NCBI GenBank assembly: GCA_030533445.1
Contig: CM060069.1
Span: 26,708,837-26,772,836 of the forward strand
Reading direction: 5' to 3'
DNA length: 64,000 bases
From: Cyprinodon diabolis
Taxonomy: Eukaryota > Chordata > Actinopteri > Cyprinodontiformes > Cyprinodontidae
This document shows, one piece after another, positions 16,301 through 28,500 of the stretch. Made by a program: the position numbers and the translations under genes. The notes under the pieces were generated by a model. It did not search any database. It was not told the DNA's origin and saw only the letters and a list, made by a program, of their open reading frames with translations. Within the stretch, counting starts at the first letter, position 1. Each line of letters opens with the position of its first letter.

Positions 16301-19300
16301 CCTGCAGCTATTCCAAAAGGAATCCGCTTCAACACACCTGAATATAATACTCAGGTTACAGGCAGCGGATGTTCCTAGTTTTGGAGAATATATTGAATAA
16401 TGGAGGGGGAAAAAAACCTCCAATATTTCAGATTTTGACCAGAACAAATCAAATCTCGAGCCAATTGATGGATAAAAACTATTTACAATGACAAGCATTT
16501 TCATTCCCCATATATTTTCACTTTGACAGCATTTTCAAGTCTTCTCACCCCTGGGTTCAGGTATCCGACTTCCCCCGTTTTCCCATCCTTATAGGTGATC
16601 TTCACATGCTGATGGCTGCGGGAGTGGACCATCATGTCCCAGGAGTAGCCATACAAACCGTTGGTCCAGTTATTGTAACCCTGAACAAAAAAAAAAAAAG
16701 GGAAACCTTTAAAATCCCATTCCCATGTTTATACCCCTTCATCACTTGCAGTGGAGAACACATCCATGTTTTTAGTTTATCAGTGATGAATAAGATATGA
16801 TAAGGATCCAGTTTAAAGATTTCAAACTGCTGTTGATGGTGAAACAATGAGTGTTGACTCTGATTAGGCAACTAGGTCAACCGGAGGGGCTTCAAAGGCT
16901 GATAGCGGAGGGGGGAGCAATCTATCTGCACCGCAAAGAAATGGAAAAATTAAAGACATTGAAGACACACCTTGGTGATGAAGTGTGAATAAGGCATGAA
17001 AAACTGCTCTGCTATGTAAAGAATGGTAAAAAGTGCTCCCAGCTTGTGCTTCAGTCTCAGTTTGGAAGGTTTTGCAGGAGTTTGTGTCTCCCGGCGGTCG
17101 CTGGTGCTGCTGGTTTCAGGGTAAAAGCAGGAGGCACTGGGCTGAATCTCCGCCGAGGTGAGCGGCAGCATTTCGCTGAGGAAAGATGGGAAGCGGGCGA
17201 AGAACCTCCTGGGCCAGTCAGGGTAGCAGAAGAGAGGACTGGTTGCCAACATCGTGTAGGAAAACATTCCTTAAGGGGTTTAAAAAATGTACACAACTGT
17301 GAGCTAAAACAAAGGTTTTAGAGCTGTCCTGGTAATAAAAAAATCCGTGATAGAAGGTCACTGACCGATACTGAACAGCTGAGAGTTCATGCAGTGGAAG
17401 TAGGACACGAAAAAAACTGCAAATGGTCGCGTAGCGTCAAAAAACAGCAAATATCCAGCGGTTAGATCGAGGACAAGACCACCTCCGTGCACCACCAGCA
17501 GACTCACCAACTCCACAGGAAGAATCACTCTGCAAAACAAAAACACGATTAAGGATCAGCTACAGGTACAGATTATTCTAGAAATCAATTGTCCTGTCAG
17601 ATATTGGGATGATTAATAGAGTAATAAAAAAATTGGGCTATTCTGCTGATACGTCTTAACTATTAATGTTTATTTTATAAACAATAGAGATATATAAATA
17701 AGTAATTGCAAGTAATCAAATAATCTACTTATCTTTTCTTAAACAAAATCAACATACTACTGCTAAAACACAGCAGAAATAGCATGTCTTTACATTTTTA
17801 GCAAAGGATGCACTTACAGCTACAAAATTAAGTTAAACCTTTTTCTGGTTGAGTTAACATCAGGTCAGGACAAAAAAATCATCCATAAAGTGACTCCGGC
17901 ATATTGCTTTCTGGGTTTTAAGACATTCTTTCACAAAAAAGCATAATGTTATTTTAATGAAATGTGAATTTAATGTAAAATATTGTATTTTTTGCACAAT
18001 TTTGAATACATTACAGCAAACAGCGGGTTTTGTCCATCTATTCCAGTTTATTATTCTTTTTTTAGCTCATTTTAATAATCGATTTATCTGATTTTGTCAC
18101 CCCTACATAGAAATAGGGTGCCTTACAAAAGCAATTTATACCTCTTGGAATTTTTCTCTCTTTTTACATTTTATCATAATTAACTGCAAATAAAGTAATG
18201 CAGGGTTTGTAAAAATCTAAATTGTTTTTCTAATTTTTTTTTTCTAATTTCCCTATAAGTCAGGAAAACCACCTTTTAAGTCAAAGCAGTTTATTAACTT
18301 TGCAGGATTCACTCCACCTAGATAGCAGGCATTTGCTTGCATTCTGTAGTTGACTCTGCAGCATTTCCTCATACCCAGCATGCATGTAGCGACCTTTAAA
18401 AAAAAACCTTTAACAGGAAGATTTAGCTTTTGCTGCACTTATACCAGCAAAGTATTAAGAAAAGTAGTAGCTTCGAGAATTGACCGATACAGATAATGAC
18501 CCGATATATTAGCATGAATCATACCAGCTTTTTATTGCTCAAATCGTACCACTAAAGAGGGGAAGCAAAAGTCAATAACAAAGGGTATGAAAACAATTAA
18601 CACATGTTAAATTAACCAATGACTTACAGAAACCTTTAACAGAAGCAGAGTTTTTCGATCAGCATGAAAATGTCGGAGATTTTAGATGCTAGTGGATAAA
18701 ATCCACTATTACTTTTTGGCTAATAGTGGAAAAATATCCGTTATTAATATCAGATCACTACATCCCTGATACTATATATTTGTACCAACGCTAGAAATAT
18801 TTAACCTTTTTTTTTGTAAAATAACTCAAACTCAATCAGACTGGGTTGTTTCTCTCACATGCAATTAACAGGTTCTGCAGCCGATTCCTGATTCAATTTA
18901 GGTCTGTGTGTTGGGACATCAATTCAAACACGCTTTGATCCAAACCATTTACCATCTGGCTGTATGTTTAAAGTTGTTTTCCTGCTTGAAGTTGAACCTT
19001 ACATAGTTTCATGTGCTTTGCAGCTTGTACCAGATTATTTTTATACATTCCCTGTTCCTCCTGAAGAGAAGCATTTTCCAAGCATCATGCTGCCACCACC
19101 ATGTTTCACAGCTTTCTGACATAGATGGTTTTTTCATGCAGCCTTAAAAGGCTGTGTCGGTGTGACAAATACAGCCCAAACAAAAATAAAAAATAGGCTG
19201 TTACAAGACAACAGAAGTTGAACCCAAAGGGGATTAAATGAAAACATACTTGAAAGGATCAAAGAGCCAGTGGTGTGCCAGATATGACATGGAATATCCC

Positions 19301-22300
19301 TCCACCCAGTCTGCGTCCAGTTTTTTAATCCCAGCAATGAAATATACGATAAAGATCTTTGAAAATAAAAAAACAAATATCATTATGTCACATTGTTGCA
19401 ATGCATTTATGAATACTTCACATATAAAGATAAGCTGATGATAACTGAAGCAAACCTGCGTCCTCAGCATGGTGTAATTCCAGAGAGGAACATGAGCGTT
19501 TCTTATGGAATGTTTGCGTAATCCGTCCACCGACCTGAAAAAACACACATCCACAAACAGTGCTTGAAAAAAAAGTGACGTCGCCGTCAAAAGCAGACTA
19601 AAATGGCTTCAACTCACCAGTATCTGTTGGCGTCCATGAGCGTGAGCTGAAACCCAATGAGACCGTAAAGGTATGAGTGGTTGTTCCACGTCGTTTTATC
19701 CAGGAAAAAGATGTACCAGTACGTCGAGATGAACATGAGACATGAGAGGCGGTAGAAACAACCCAGCATGATGCCCAGTGCACCTTGGATTAAAAAATAA
19801 ACACACTGCTTTAGTTAATCTGAGCAGCCGTCTACTTTTAAAGAGGGACAGAATCATGATGGATTTAGGAAGTTCCTTTAAACTGTAGTGTGACCGTTTC
19901 TATAAAACCAGTTTAGAGCACAGTTGAGAATCTTCAGGAAAACCGAAAAGCATGGAAAGGCATAGGAAATTGTTGCTGCTTATCGATCTACAAAGTGACA
20001 AAAGGCCTTTTATGAAACACAAAAACTTTGGAACAATGTTCATACAAACAAAGGCATAGTAGCGGTGATGATCTAGGCTTATTTTGCTGCCAACAGGCCA
20101 CCTTGCAGTTATTTGGCTGAACATCGACTCCTGTGTCTACTTAAGTATTCTTGGGGCAAATGTCTGTCAAAGACTGTGTGCAGGCTTTATTACTGACAGG
20201 TCAATGATGTCAAAGCAGAAAATCTAAAACAGAACAGCTGAAAAAAAATGTATCTTTTGCGGTGGAGAAACAGCAAGCCTCAACCAAATGTTGCCGACCA
20301 TCAAGAAACTAAAGTAATAATTAAAAGGGGAGCAAAGGTGGGTAGTAACTAGTTTGATTTACCCAGTTACATTAACTTGAGTAAAAATTTTTATATAAAT
20401 TTACTTTTGAGAGTAGCTTTATACTTTTCATTAAGCAATATAATCAGAAACAGTATTGCTACCTATGTAAGTCATTTTATTTAAAAATAATCATGCATAT
20501 TGTAACCTCAAATGTGTCAGAAATAGCAAGACTGTTCAAAGGTATAGGGGAGGATTTTCACAAATTTATGAAAAGACCCGTCCTCTTCACTTTAAAAAAA
20601 AATGCACATGCACAACCCTGTACCCGCTACCAAGAGGGAACACCTATTAAACGTGCAAGAGCGTGAACGAGCCCATTTCTCCTCGTGGACGCTCTGTTTA
20701 AAGGTGATGTTTGCATCGCTCATACAAGCTTAATTTCCAAAAGAAGATTTGCAATTTTTTAACGATGTCAGACTCACCACGGTAAGTGAAAATGGAGACG
20801 AGCGTATAGGGCGGCTTTACGTAAACATATCAACAGAACGATTGACAGTTACGAGGACACTTGTTTTGATGATCCACCTAGAAAAAGAATATCCTCCACT
20901 ACATCTTTAATTTTCATGAAAATGATCATTTCTTTAATGTTACTTCTAGGACATGAAGTTCAAGGTAATATACCGTAAATAAGCACATATCGTCAGTGGA
21001 AGTATTTTGCCATTTTCTGTCATGCATACTTTATATACTTTTACATATCAAATGGTTTCTTATTTCATATGCCAAAAAAATCTATTTTGAGACGTGTTTC
21101 TTCTCACTGATTTTATTTTTTTTTTTTTGTTATTTAGTTTTTTGTAATTTTGTTCATTACTTTATTTTACAATTTAAAACAAAATGAATTTGCACATATA
21201 TGTTTTATGGTCTGTCTAATTACTATCATTTTAAACAGAAACTTAAAGTACTTTTTTTACTCTTACGTGAGTAATTTATTGGACGGCTACTTTTTACTTT
21301 TACCTGAGCAGAAATTTTTTGAAGTAGTGCCACTTTTACTTGAGTAAATCTGCAAGAACATGATCAACCATCCATCCATCCATCCATCCATCCATCCATC
21401 CATCCATCCATCCATCCATCCATCCTTCCTTCCATCCATCCACCCACTTCCGCTTTATCCAGACAGGTCGCAGAGGCAGCAGTCTAAACAGAGAAGCCCA
21501 GACTTCCCTATCAACACACACCTCCTCCAGGTGCTTTGGGGGGATCCCAAGGCAACACCAGGCCAGCTCAGACTGATCCCAGGCTGAGTATCTAATCTGT
21601 TTATTAATGTATATGTCTGTGTTTTCAGACTGCTTCCATTAAAATACACAGCCTCATATCAGACTTTAGATTAGCTCCTCCTAACGGATAATATACCCAC
21701 CGAGGAACATCACCAAATACACCAGGTACATCCAATCAAGCGGAAGGGGCTCTAAGAAATTGAAGAGAGGAAAGCGGCACACAGGGGCCCCATCCAGGTA
21801 TTTGTAGTCCAGGTGGCTGAGGCCTCGCTCCTGTGTGATATCTATTGCCATTAGCAAACCTGCGGGAAAAAGGAAACAAAACACAGGTTTGAATTAGGAT
21901 CTTCTTTATAACAAACTTGTACTTAAGAAACTGAGAGCTTTGATTGAATCACCAAACAAGCAGCGAAAGATGCCCAGCGATGCAGGATCAGTGGGTCGGT
22001 TCAGGAGGGCCACCAGGTTCTGCCAGGAGCTCAGGTCCTCCCTTTTGAACCCAAATAACTCCTCCATCCTGCTTTTAGTCTGAATTTTCTCTGCTTTTGG
22101 AGCTGCATCCTTCTTGGCAGATTGTTTGACACTCTCAGTGCCAACATAAGCACCTATAAGGAGAATAAAAACAAAAAAAGACCTTAAATAAACAAATCTA
22201 AACCAGATCTGAATGGATCTACTCTCAACAACAACCTGCCAGTTCATGTTTTGGATTATAGTTACACAAAACAAAGCTGTGGTTGACATCGTGGCTTTAA

Positions 22301-22411
22301 GTATTGCTTTAACTAGTAATTAGATTTAAAACAACAATAACAAACCGCTGTCTATGACTGACTGCCTGTGCTAACAGCAACCTCACCTGCTGAAGCGTCT
22401 CTCGCCTCCAT
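13338..22411 (-). CDS. ggcx: Vitamin K-dependent gamma-glutamyl carboxylase
   Basis: ER membrane enzyme that uses reduced vitamin K, CO2 and O2 to convert Glu to Gla in clotting factors and matrix Gla proteins. Minus-strand coding exons in order: 22387-22411, 21953-22153, 21701-21859, 19618-19783, 19456-19534, 19250-19356, 17366-17529, 16971-17269, 16549-16680, 16079-16230, 15837-16006, 15621-15751, 14742-14889, 14341-14545, 13338-13497. The total is 2298 bp or 765 aa (human 758), with every junction in phase. Visible hallmarks are [23 protein letters not shown], the catalytic-lysine segment [15 protein letters not shown] and HGGGLVLDL. The two cysteines that pair in the human enzyme lie in APVCRFPL and [12 protein letters not shown]. 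The third exon ends CTCG before GTGGGT; an alternative donor 4 bp on would break the frame. The C-terminal tail is divergent. The start MEARDASA follows poly-T-rich sequence and is the best-placed ATG. Confidence 0.96.
18115..19135 (-). mobile_element. Degenerate Tc1/mariner-like remnant
   Basis: In a ggcx intron. Read on the minus strand near 19060-19110 it encodes a KHGGGS-like motif of Tc1 transposases, and further on a decayed match to the SPDLNPIE motif (SQHTDLN). The sequence near 18120 resembles the common teleost GCCTTACAAAAG terminal word. It is full of stops and clearly inactive. Boundaries are approximate. Confidence 0.45.
20336..21355. repeat. Non-autonomous element with ACTTGAGTAA ends
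   Basis: The left end carries GTGGGTAGTAACTAG and TTAACTTGAGTAAAAA. The right end carries the inverted counterpart TTTACTTGAGTAAATC. The spacing of about 1 kb and the shared words with 8935-9055 and 38466-39195 suggest a palindromic-ended teleost DNA element. No coding capacity is visible. Located in a ggcx intron. Confidence 0.5.
21361..21590 (-). mobile_element. Rex3-like RTE retrotransposon 3' end
   Basis: The minus strand encodes [15 protein letters not shown] followed by a (GATG)n tail, seen on the plus strand as (CATC)n at about 21366-21447. The same peptide ending and tail occur in the longer copy at 60081-60691. A GATG-repeat tail is characteristic of Rex3. Heavily 5'-truncated and non-coding; in a ggcx intron. 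Confidence 0.75.
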
Positions 22412-23519
22412 GTTTTTTTTTTTTTTTTGCTTTTGTTTCTACAGATTCTGGTTGATTCAGATTAGGGACAGGGAATTGGTCTTTCTCTGCTCTCCCTGTC
22501 CAGGTGAGGGTGTCCTGTCCTGACAGAATGTGGCGGACAAAGTTTACGTGTCACGGTCCCCCCCTCCTCCACACACAGAGGAGGAATAGGGAGGAGAAGG
22601 AGGGGGTGTTGTGGAGCGGGAGGGATTGGAATGTTGTGAAAGAGATCCCTGCTGTTCATTGGCTGATTTCTTTGTTAAACCCACCCCTTTTACGTCATAT
22701 CCGTGTTCCTTCTCTTAAAGTATTTCCGTAAATAAAACCTAATTAAATAATATATCGAGAAGCCTATTCAAGCAGATTCCTTACTAATAATTCAGTTTGG
22801 TTTATATATTAATAAAAAAGGTGGAATTCTTAGTTAATACTTTGATGATTATAACCAAATATTATATCCATAAATGTCGTTATGCATAATGCTCATTCTC
22901 TGCTCTCAAAAGGAAACTTTCCTCCTTTAACCGATGTCTGAAAAAGAAGCAGAACCTTAAAGCAAATAAATTGTCTGATTTATTGGAAGAATTTCAGTTA
23001 GTCCCCTCTTTTTAATAATTTATTTTAGTTTTTTTTTCTCTTCCTTGATCTAGCCTCTAGTTTTATTGGAGTTAATAGGAGTTGTGATCTTATTTGTTTC
23101 TTGTAATGTTCATTATATTATTGACGTATTGTTGAGATTGTCATTGATATTCTTAATTTTACAATAAAAAAATAAAATAAAAAAAGTCTATTCAAGCAGA
23201 GAAGTGGTAACACCCCCAGGGATAACTGAAAAACATTTTGGTTTTCCTTCAACTGTATTTCGGAGAAAATTAAATTATAACCACTGATCCAATTCGATTA
23301 CTAAGAAAAGAAAGATATGTAAATACACTGCAATAAAGCGTTTAGAATGAAATTCTCAAGACTGGTCTTGAATTTATTTTGAATTATTTCTTATGTTTAC
23401 TTCTTAAGTTTACTCTATAACATTTTTGTAACCTTTTTTCCTTGTTAAACTAACGCACAGTGTATACAGTATATATACTCGTATAATATAACTTATGTTT
23501 TATATTGTATATAGCTATA

Positions 23520-23655
23520 GATTCTGTATTCTGTATATATATATCTATAGATATCCATATATCTATAGATATATAGATATAGATATATAGATTTACTATA
23601 TCTATATCTATATCTATATCTATATCTATATCTATATATATATCTATATATATAT

Positions 23656-23704
<49 letters not shown>
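23520..23704. repeat. Compound (TATC)n/(TA)n microsatellite
   Basis: Alternating TATATC, ATCTATAG and pure TA runs of about 185 bp. Several self-complementary segments make cruciform formation or assembly slippage likely. Confidence 0.9.
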
Positions 23705-23707
<3 letters not shown>

Positions 23708-23802
23708 CTTTTTTTTCAAGAATGTGAAGGTTTTTGTTGCTTGTTTATTTTTTTGTCTGTGTCTTGGTGGGTTGGATGGGTTGAGGGTCGCAGTTCTACT
23801 CT

Positions 23803-23890
23803 CCACTCAGTTGGTGGCGGTAGAGCACTTTTGCAGTGATTTACCAACCGCCATAAAAGAAGAAGAAGAAATTCTAAAGAGAAGAAAAAC
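23803..23890 (+). repeat. Short interspersed repeat, GTTGGTGGCGGT family, copy 1
   Basis: CAGTTGGTGGCGGTAGAGCAC, then CAACCGCCATAAAAG, then an AGAAGAAG tract. The inverted copy at 35157-35235 carries CTTCTTCTTCTTC, then ACCGCCACCAACTGG. Both lie near gene starts. Confidence 0.6.
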
Positions 23891-25518
23891 CCCAGAAGAA
23901 CAACAAAGCAAGCATATAATTTAAGTGTTAAACCATTTTCTTCTATGATTCCGATTCACCATAATTTAGGACAATGTAACCGGTATCGAAATACATTTTA
24001 CCACGCAGAGGCTTGTTGAGAACAACAGCCAAACAGGGGAGGCTAAATGTTTCTAAGTATTTTGTTAGTTGATTTGGTAGCTAGGTTAGCTTCGCGGTTA
24101 GCTTGTTTCTGAAGTCTTTCCTTAAAGGTCGGCAGAGATTATAAACGTCCAAAAAACTCACACCAGACTCTCAGCTTTACTTCTTAACTGTTGGGTAAGT
24201 GGGACTAAATGTCTTTTTTTTCCTGGCTCATTCTGTCTGTGCCGTGTTGATGAATGAAAGTTCTCTCGGGAGTCTTTTTCTGTGGAATCTGCTGAATCTA
24301 ATGGCACCGATTTGAAATCCACCAGAATATCATGTCCGTCCCCATTCATGTTATGAAAGATACAATAAAACTCAGATAAATGAGAAAACCTGTTTTGTTG
24401 CCCTTGTTTTTGATATTGCTATATCAGCTAAACAAATCCAGAACCTAAATAAAAGATAGTTATGTCGTTCGTTTAATTCAGTCCCAATGCTTGACCTTTT
24501 TAATCAGCATTTTTATAACAAGCCAGTCCAGTAATTTTTTTTGTTTTCTTTGCTCTCTATACATGTTCATCTGAATTTTTTGCTGTTCTTTGCGAAATTT
24601 ATTTGAGAAAATGTTATACCTAGACGCATAATGAAATAATACGGTGACAAATGTAGGTGTAAGGAAAGTCAAAAATGCATTGATTAAGCTTTTGCCTCCT
24701 GATATAGATTTCCAGTTATATTTTAAACCTGACATTTCTGATGTAATCTTTCCTAAGAACTTTGATAGAGGTTGTGGGTTTGATTCTACCAAAAAAGCTT
24801 GCGATTTTCCATTATTTGACCGGAGCAGGAGTGTAACGATACACTGACCTGCACCCATTGGTTTATTCAATTATTAAGAATGCATTTACATCAATAAAAA
24901 TATAAAACATCAATCTAGGTGGTCATCTTTAAGATATTTAAGACTTTGAAACTCAGGTGCCATGAGGCTATATGGAGCAATGTCTGATTTATGGTAAGCG
25001 TTTAAAAACACAGTCAATGTGTTTTTGTGAGTCGATATCTGTGTAATATCTGTGTTATAATGGACAGATGCTGTTTCATCAAATCTATCGTGAACCATTG
25101 AATTGAATGGAAGATTCTTACCCTCTTGACCTAAACTTATGAACCAACTTAAACTTTACTTTACTTAAACTAGATTAAATTGTAACAGGATTTTAGCTCA
25201 CACTTCTTTAGAGTAATCACTTGTAATCTTCAGTGTCTTTGCTAGTGAATTACAAACTCTCTTTTATATTGTGCTGATTGGTAATTGCAGACTGCTATAA
25301 AGAATTTCAAACACAGAATTTGTTAGCTATCCTATCTTTGGTGTCAGGAATTATATGTCAATGATGCATTCAGGTCATAGACACTGACTGTCTGCTATTG
25401 ATGGATAAGGAGAGAGAAAACATCCGATTTATTACACCTGATGTAGTTTTAATATTTAACAAAATCATAAAACTGCACAATTTTCTACTTCTGCTTTTTA
25501 TTACTGTTTATTGTAGAG

Positions 25519-28500
25519 ATGGGAGGCCTGGTCAGCAAGTTTCTGTACTGGGGACCAGAGGAAGCAGCAGGAGGAGAAAGCGGCAGCCGACGACATGGCG
25601 GAGAGTGTAAAAAAAGGAAGCGAAACGCTCAGTGCGACTGTGATAGTGAACAAGAGGGAGATGATGACATACTAGATACACCTCGCAGGCAAGTCCACAA
25701 ATAACTTAATTCACTAGATTAATTCAGTCAATTTCCTCATCTCCTTATTTTCAGTTCTGATTTTGTTTTCCTTGTGCAGGAAGAAGTTGAAAAGCACCTC
25801 AAAATACATTTATCAGACCTTGTTTCTAAATGGAGAAAACAGTGATGTTCGCATCAGTGCTCTGGGGCAGGAGTGGAACCTCCACAAAGTCTACCTCCGT
25901 CAGGTAAAACTTAAATAAAAGTCTTTTGCATTTATTAGGTCTTTGATTTCCTACCATCTATGCCACATTATGACTTTATTACCCTTTTGTAGTCTGGATA
26001 TTTCTCCAGCATGTTCAGCGGCTCTTGGAAGGAGTCAAATATGATGGAAATCAACTTGGAGATCCCGGACCAGAACATTGATGCTGAAGGTGAGAGCTGC
26101 AGAGAGCCAACAACTGCTCAAGTGTTTTCTCATTCTTTTTCTCATCTTAGTCTTTTACTGTTTCTATCTGCAGCTTTGCAAGTCGTATTTGGATCTTTGT
26201 ACCGTGATGATGTTCTGATCAAGCCCAGCAGGGTGATCAGTATACTCGCAGCTGCATGCATGCTACAACTGGTAGGTCAACATGAAAACCCCCTGCTTTT
26301 TTATGTGTAATGAACAAAAGGATTTGCTTGAATAAAAATCTCTATATTTATCTCAATTTCTTTATCTGTCGTGCTGACAGGATGGTTTGATCCAGCAGTG
26401 CGGTGAAACCATGAAGGAGAACATCAGTGCAAAGACTGTGTGTGGCTACTACTCTTGTGCGAGCATCTATGGCCTGGATTCAGTCATAAAAAAGTCAGAC
26501 TTCAGCCATTATCTTATAGCGTTTGTACTTTTTAAATAGATAGATATACTTACACAACACTCTTTGTGTTTATCTTTTTTTTTTTTTACAGGTGTCTCGA
26601 ATGGCTTTTGAACAATTTGATGACGCATCAGAATGTTGACTTGATGAAAGAACTTGGGTATGGTTCTGAGGATACGGTTCTATGACTGATTTTGCAGAAA
26701 TGGATTTATTTACCCCAGCAGCATAAAAATGTAGGGCTTGGTACCGAACATCGGTTCTTTTATGGTACCGACCGAAATGCTTCGGTTCTACTGAGTATCG
26801 AAACATGCCTCGTCTTTCGCTACCAAGTTTCGGTGATTGGCTGTAACACTTAACGTGATTGCGTCATCCAGGAAAAATACACAGGTGGTCACGCCTACAG
26901 CCAGGGTTCATGTGTATCTGTTGTGAACTGGTTGCAGCGTCGTGGAACCCCTTTAAAATGCCCTTCAGGTCAAAAGTGTGGCTTCACTTTATTAAGACTG
27001 ATGCCAATAGTGCGCAATGCAATACATCGTGCACGGAAACAATTAAAGAGCAGAAAGTTGCTCGGTGTTTGACTGCAAGAAGAGCGGACCGCAGCCAACA
27101 CAACCATCCTCCTCTCAGCAGCCCGTGGGCAGTGCAAAGCCAGAGGGGAGTGAATCATGCTGCTTTCACACCGGACGCAGCAGGAGCAGCAAAATCACGT
27201 CTGCTGCTTCCTTTTTGCTGCTTGTACCAGTTTCTGACGCGCGGCTGAAGCAGTTTGCTGCTCTGGCTGCATGGTCGAAAAGTGGCTCTGACGCGCGTTG
27301 GGCGGAGCTACTCTATCCTTTATTTGCCTTGCAGCTATATTTGCTGTGATCAGTGGGAATAAAGTAATTTTATTATGTTTTTAAGTGGGAAAATCCACCT
27401 GAAAACTTAATCAGTGCTGTCAGTTCATCCAGATTACCATCCTGCCTTCCAATATTATTTCTGTCGGAGCCGCTCAGACCCCCACATACCGGCGCTGTCA
27501 GTAGGATCCCATTCAACGGGCTTGTTTGTCTCCTGAGAAAGCAGACATGTTAATTTTTCTAAAGAAAAACTGCTAAGTAAAAAGGTCCTCACAGTGTAAC
27601 AGTGAATATTTGACACTGACTTGTTTGCAACTGTTCTTCTTCACTGAAAAAAATGTTTTTATGTAAGAGGAAAAATGTAAATGGAAAAATCAGAGCTTAA
27701 AATAAAACTCAAGATTTGTACTTTATTATGTTGTGTAATTTTCTTTTTCTTCGAATTGATATTATAAAACTGGTATCGAAAAAAGTATCGTTCAGGAACC
27801 AGTATCGAAGTTAAGGTATCGCTATTGGTACCGGAACCGAAAATTTTTGAACGATACCAAGCCCTATAAAAATGTCATTTAAGATTCACTTCATGGTTCT
27901 TCTTTAAAATCTTGATAAATCCACATATAGATTTGATTCATTTTGGTAGATCTGAAATCTTAAAAAAAAAAAAGGGCATTTAATTAATGGAGACAGTGTA
28001 TTTATAGACCTTGTTTAAGGTTTTCTCCATAGTGGAAACGTCATTCAATCTGTATTTCCTCTGTTCTGTGCTGTATAACTGCAGGGCTGATGTGATGAAG
28101 CAGCTAATCCAGTCCTCAGATCTATTTGTCATGCAGGTCGAGATGGACGTCTACACTGCTCTGAAGAAGGTACAATAACAAAATGACTCTATTTTAATAT
28201 GAGCTTGTTTAAAACCTGTCTTATTCTCTGTTTTTATAACTTGGTGTCGCTGCAGTGGATGTTTCTACAGCTCAATCCTTCTTGGGACGGTCAAATCAAG
28301 CAGCTTCTGTCTGATGCTGATGCTTGGCTTTGCAAACGTAGGACAGGTGAAGTCAGCTGCATCTTTTCCAGCTATGGCCTTTATTTCAACGCTGTGTGTT
28401 TCACCAAAAACTTTTTTTTTTTTTTGCTAATTATCCATGTTCAGATCTGTGTGAAAAGGAACCATTTTTAAACACAGAGGAGGGGGCGCCATTTCACTCA

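Larger units (their letters stand above)
22412..25518. other. Divergent ggcx-gmcl1 intergenic region
   Basis: Contains the upstream region of ggcx (right of 22411) and of gmcl1. A consensus donor after 24194 (TTGG then GTAAGT), paired with the acceptor TAG at 25514-25516, suggests a non-coding 5' exon of gmcl1 ending at 24194. Between the genes are an AT microsatellite at 23520-23704 and a short repeat at 23803-23890. The 130-codon minus frame at 24478-24870 has no recognisable domain and is probably chance. Confidence 0.5.

Noticed and set aside
24478..24870. 130-codon minus-strand open frame between ggcx and gmcl1
   Set aside because: AT-rich composition and no recognisable domain, splice context or promoter. 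Likely chance, though a decayed repeat is possible.
26859..27349. Open frames of 94-129 codons in gmcl1 intron 7
   Set aside because: They belong to the hAT element interior and recur inverted at 54.6-55.1 kb.
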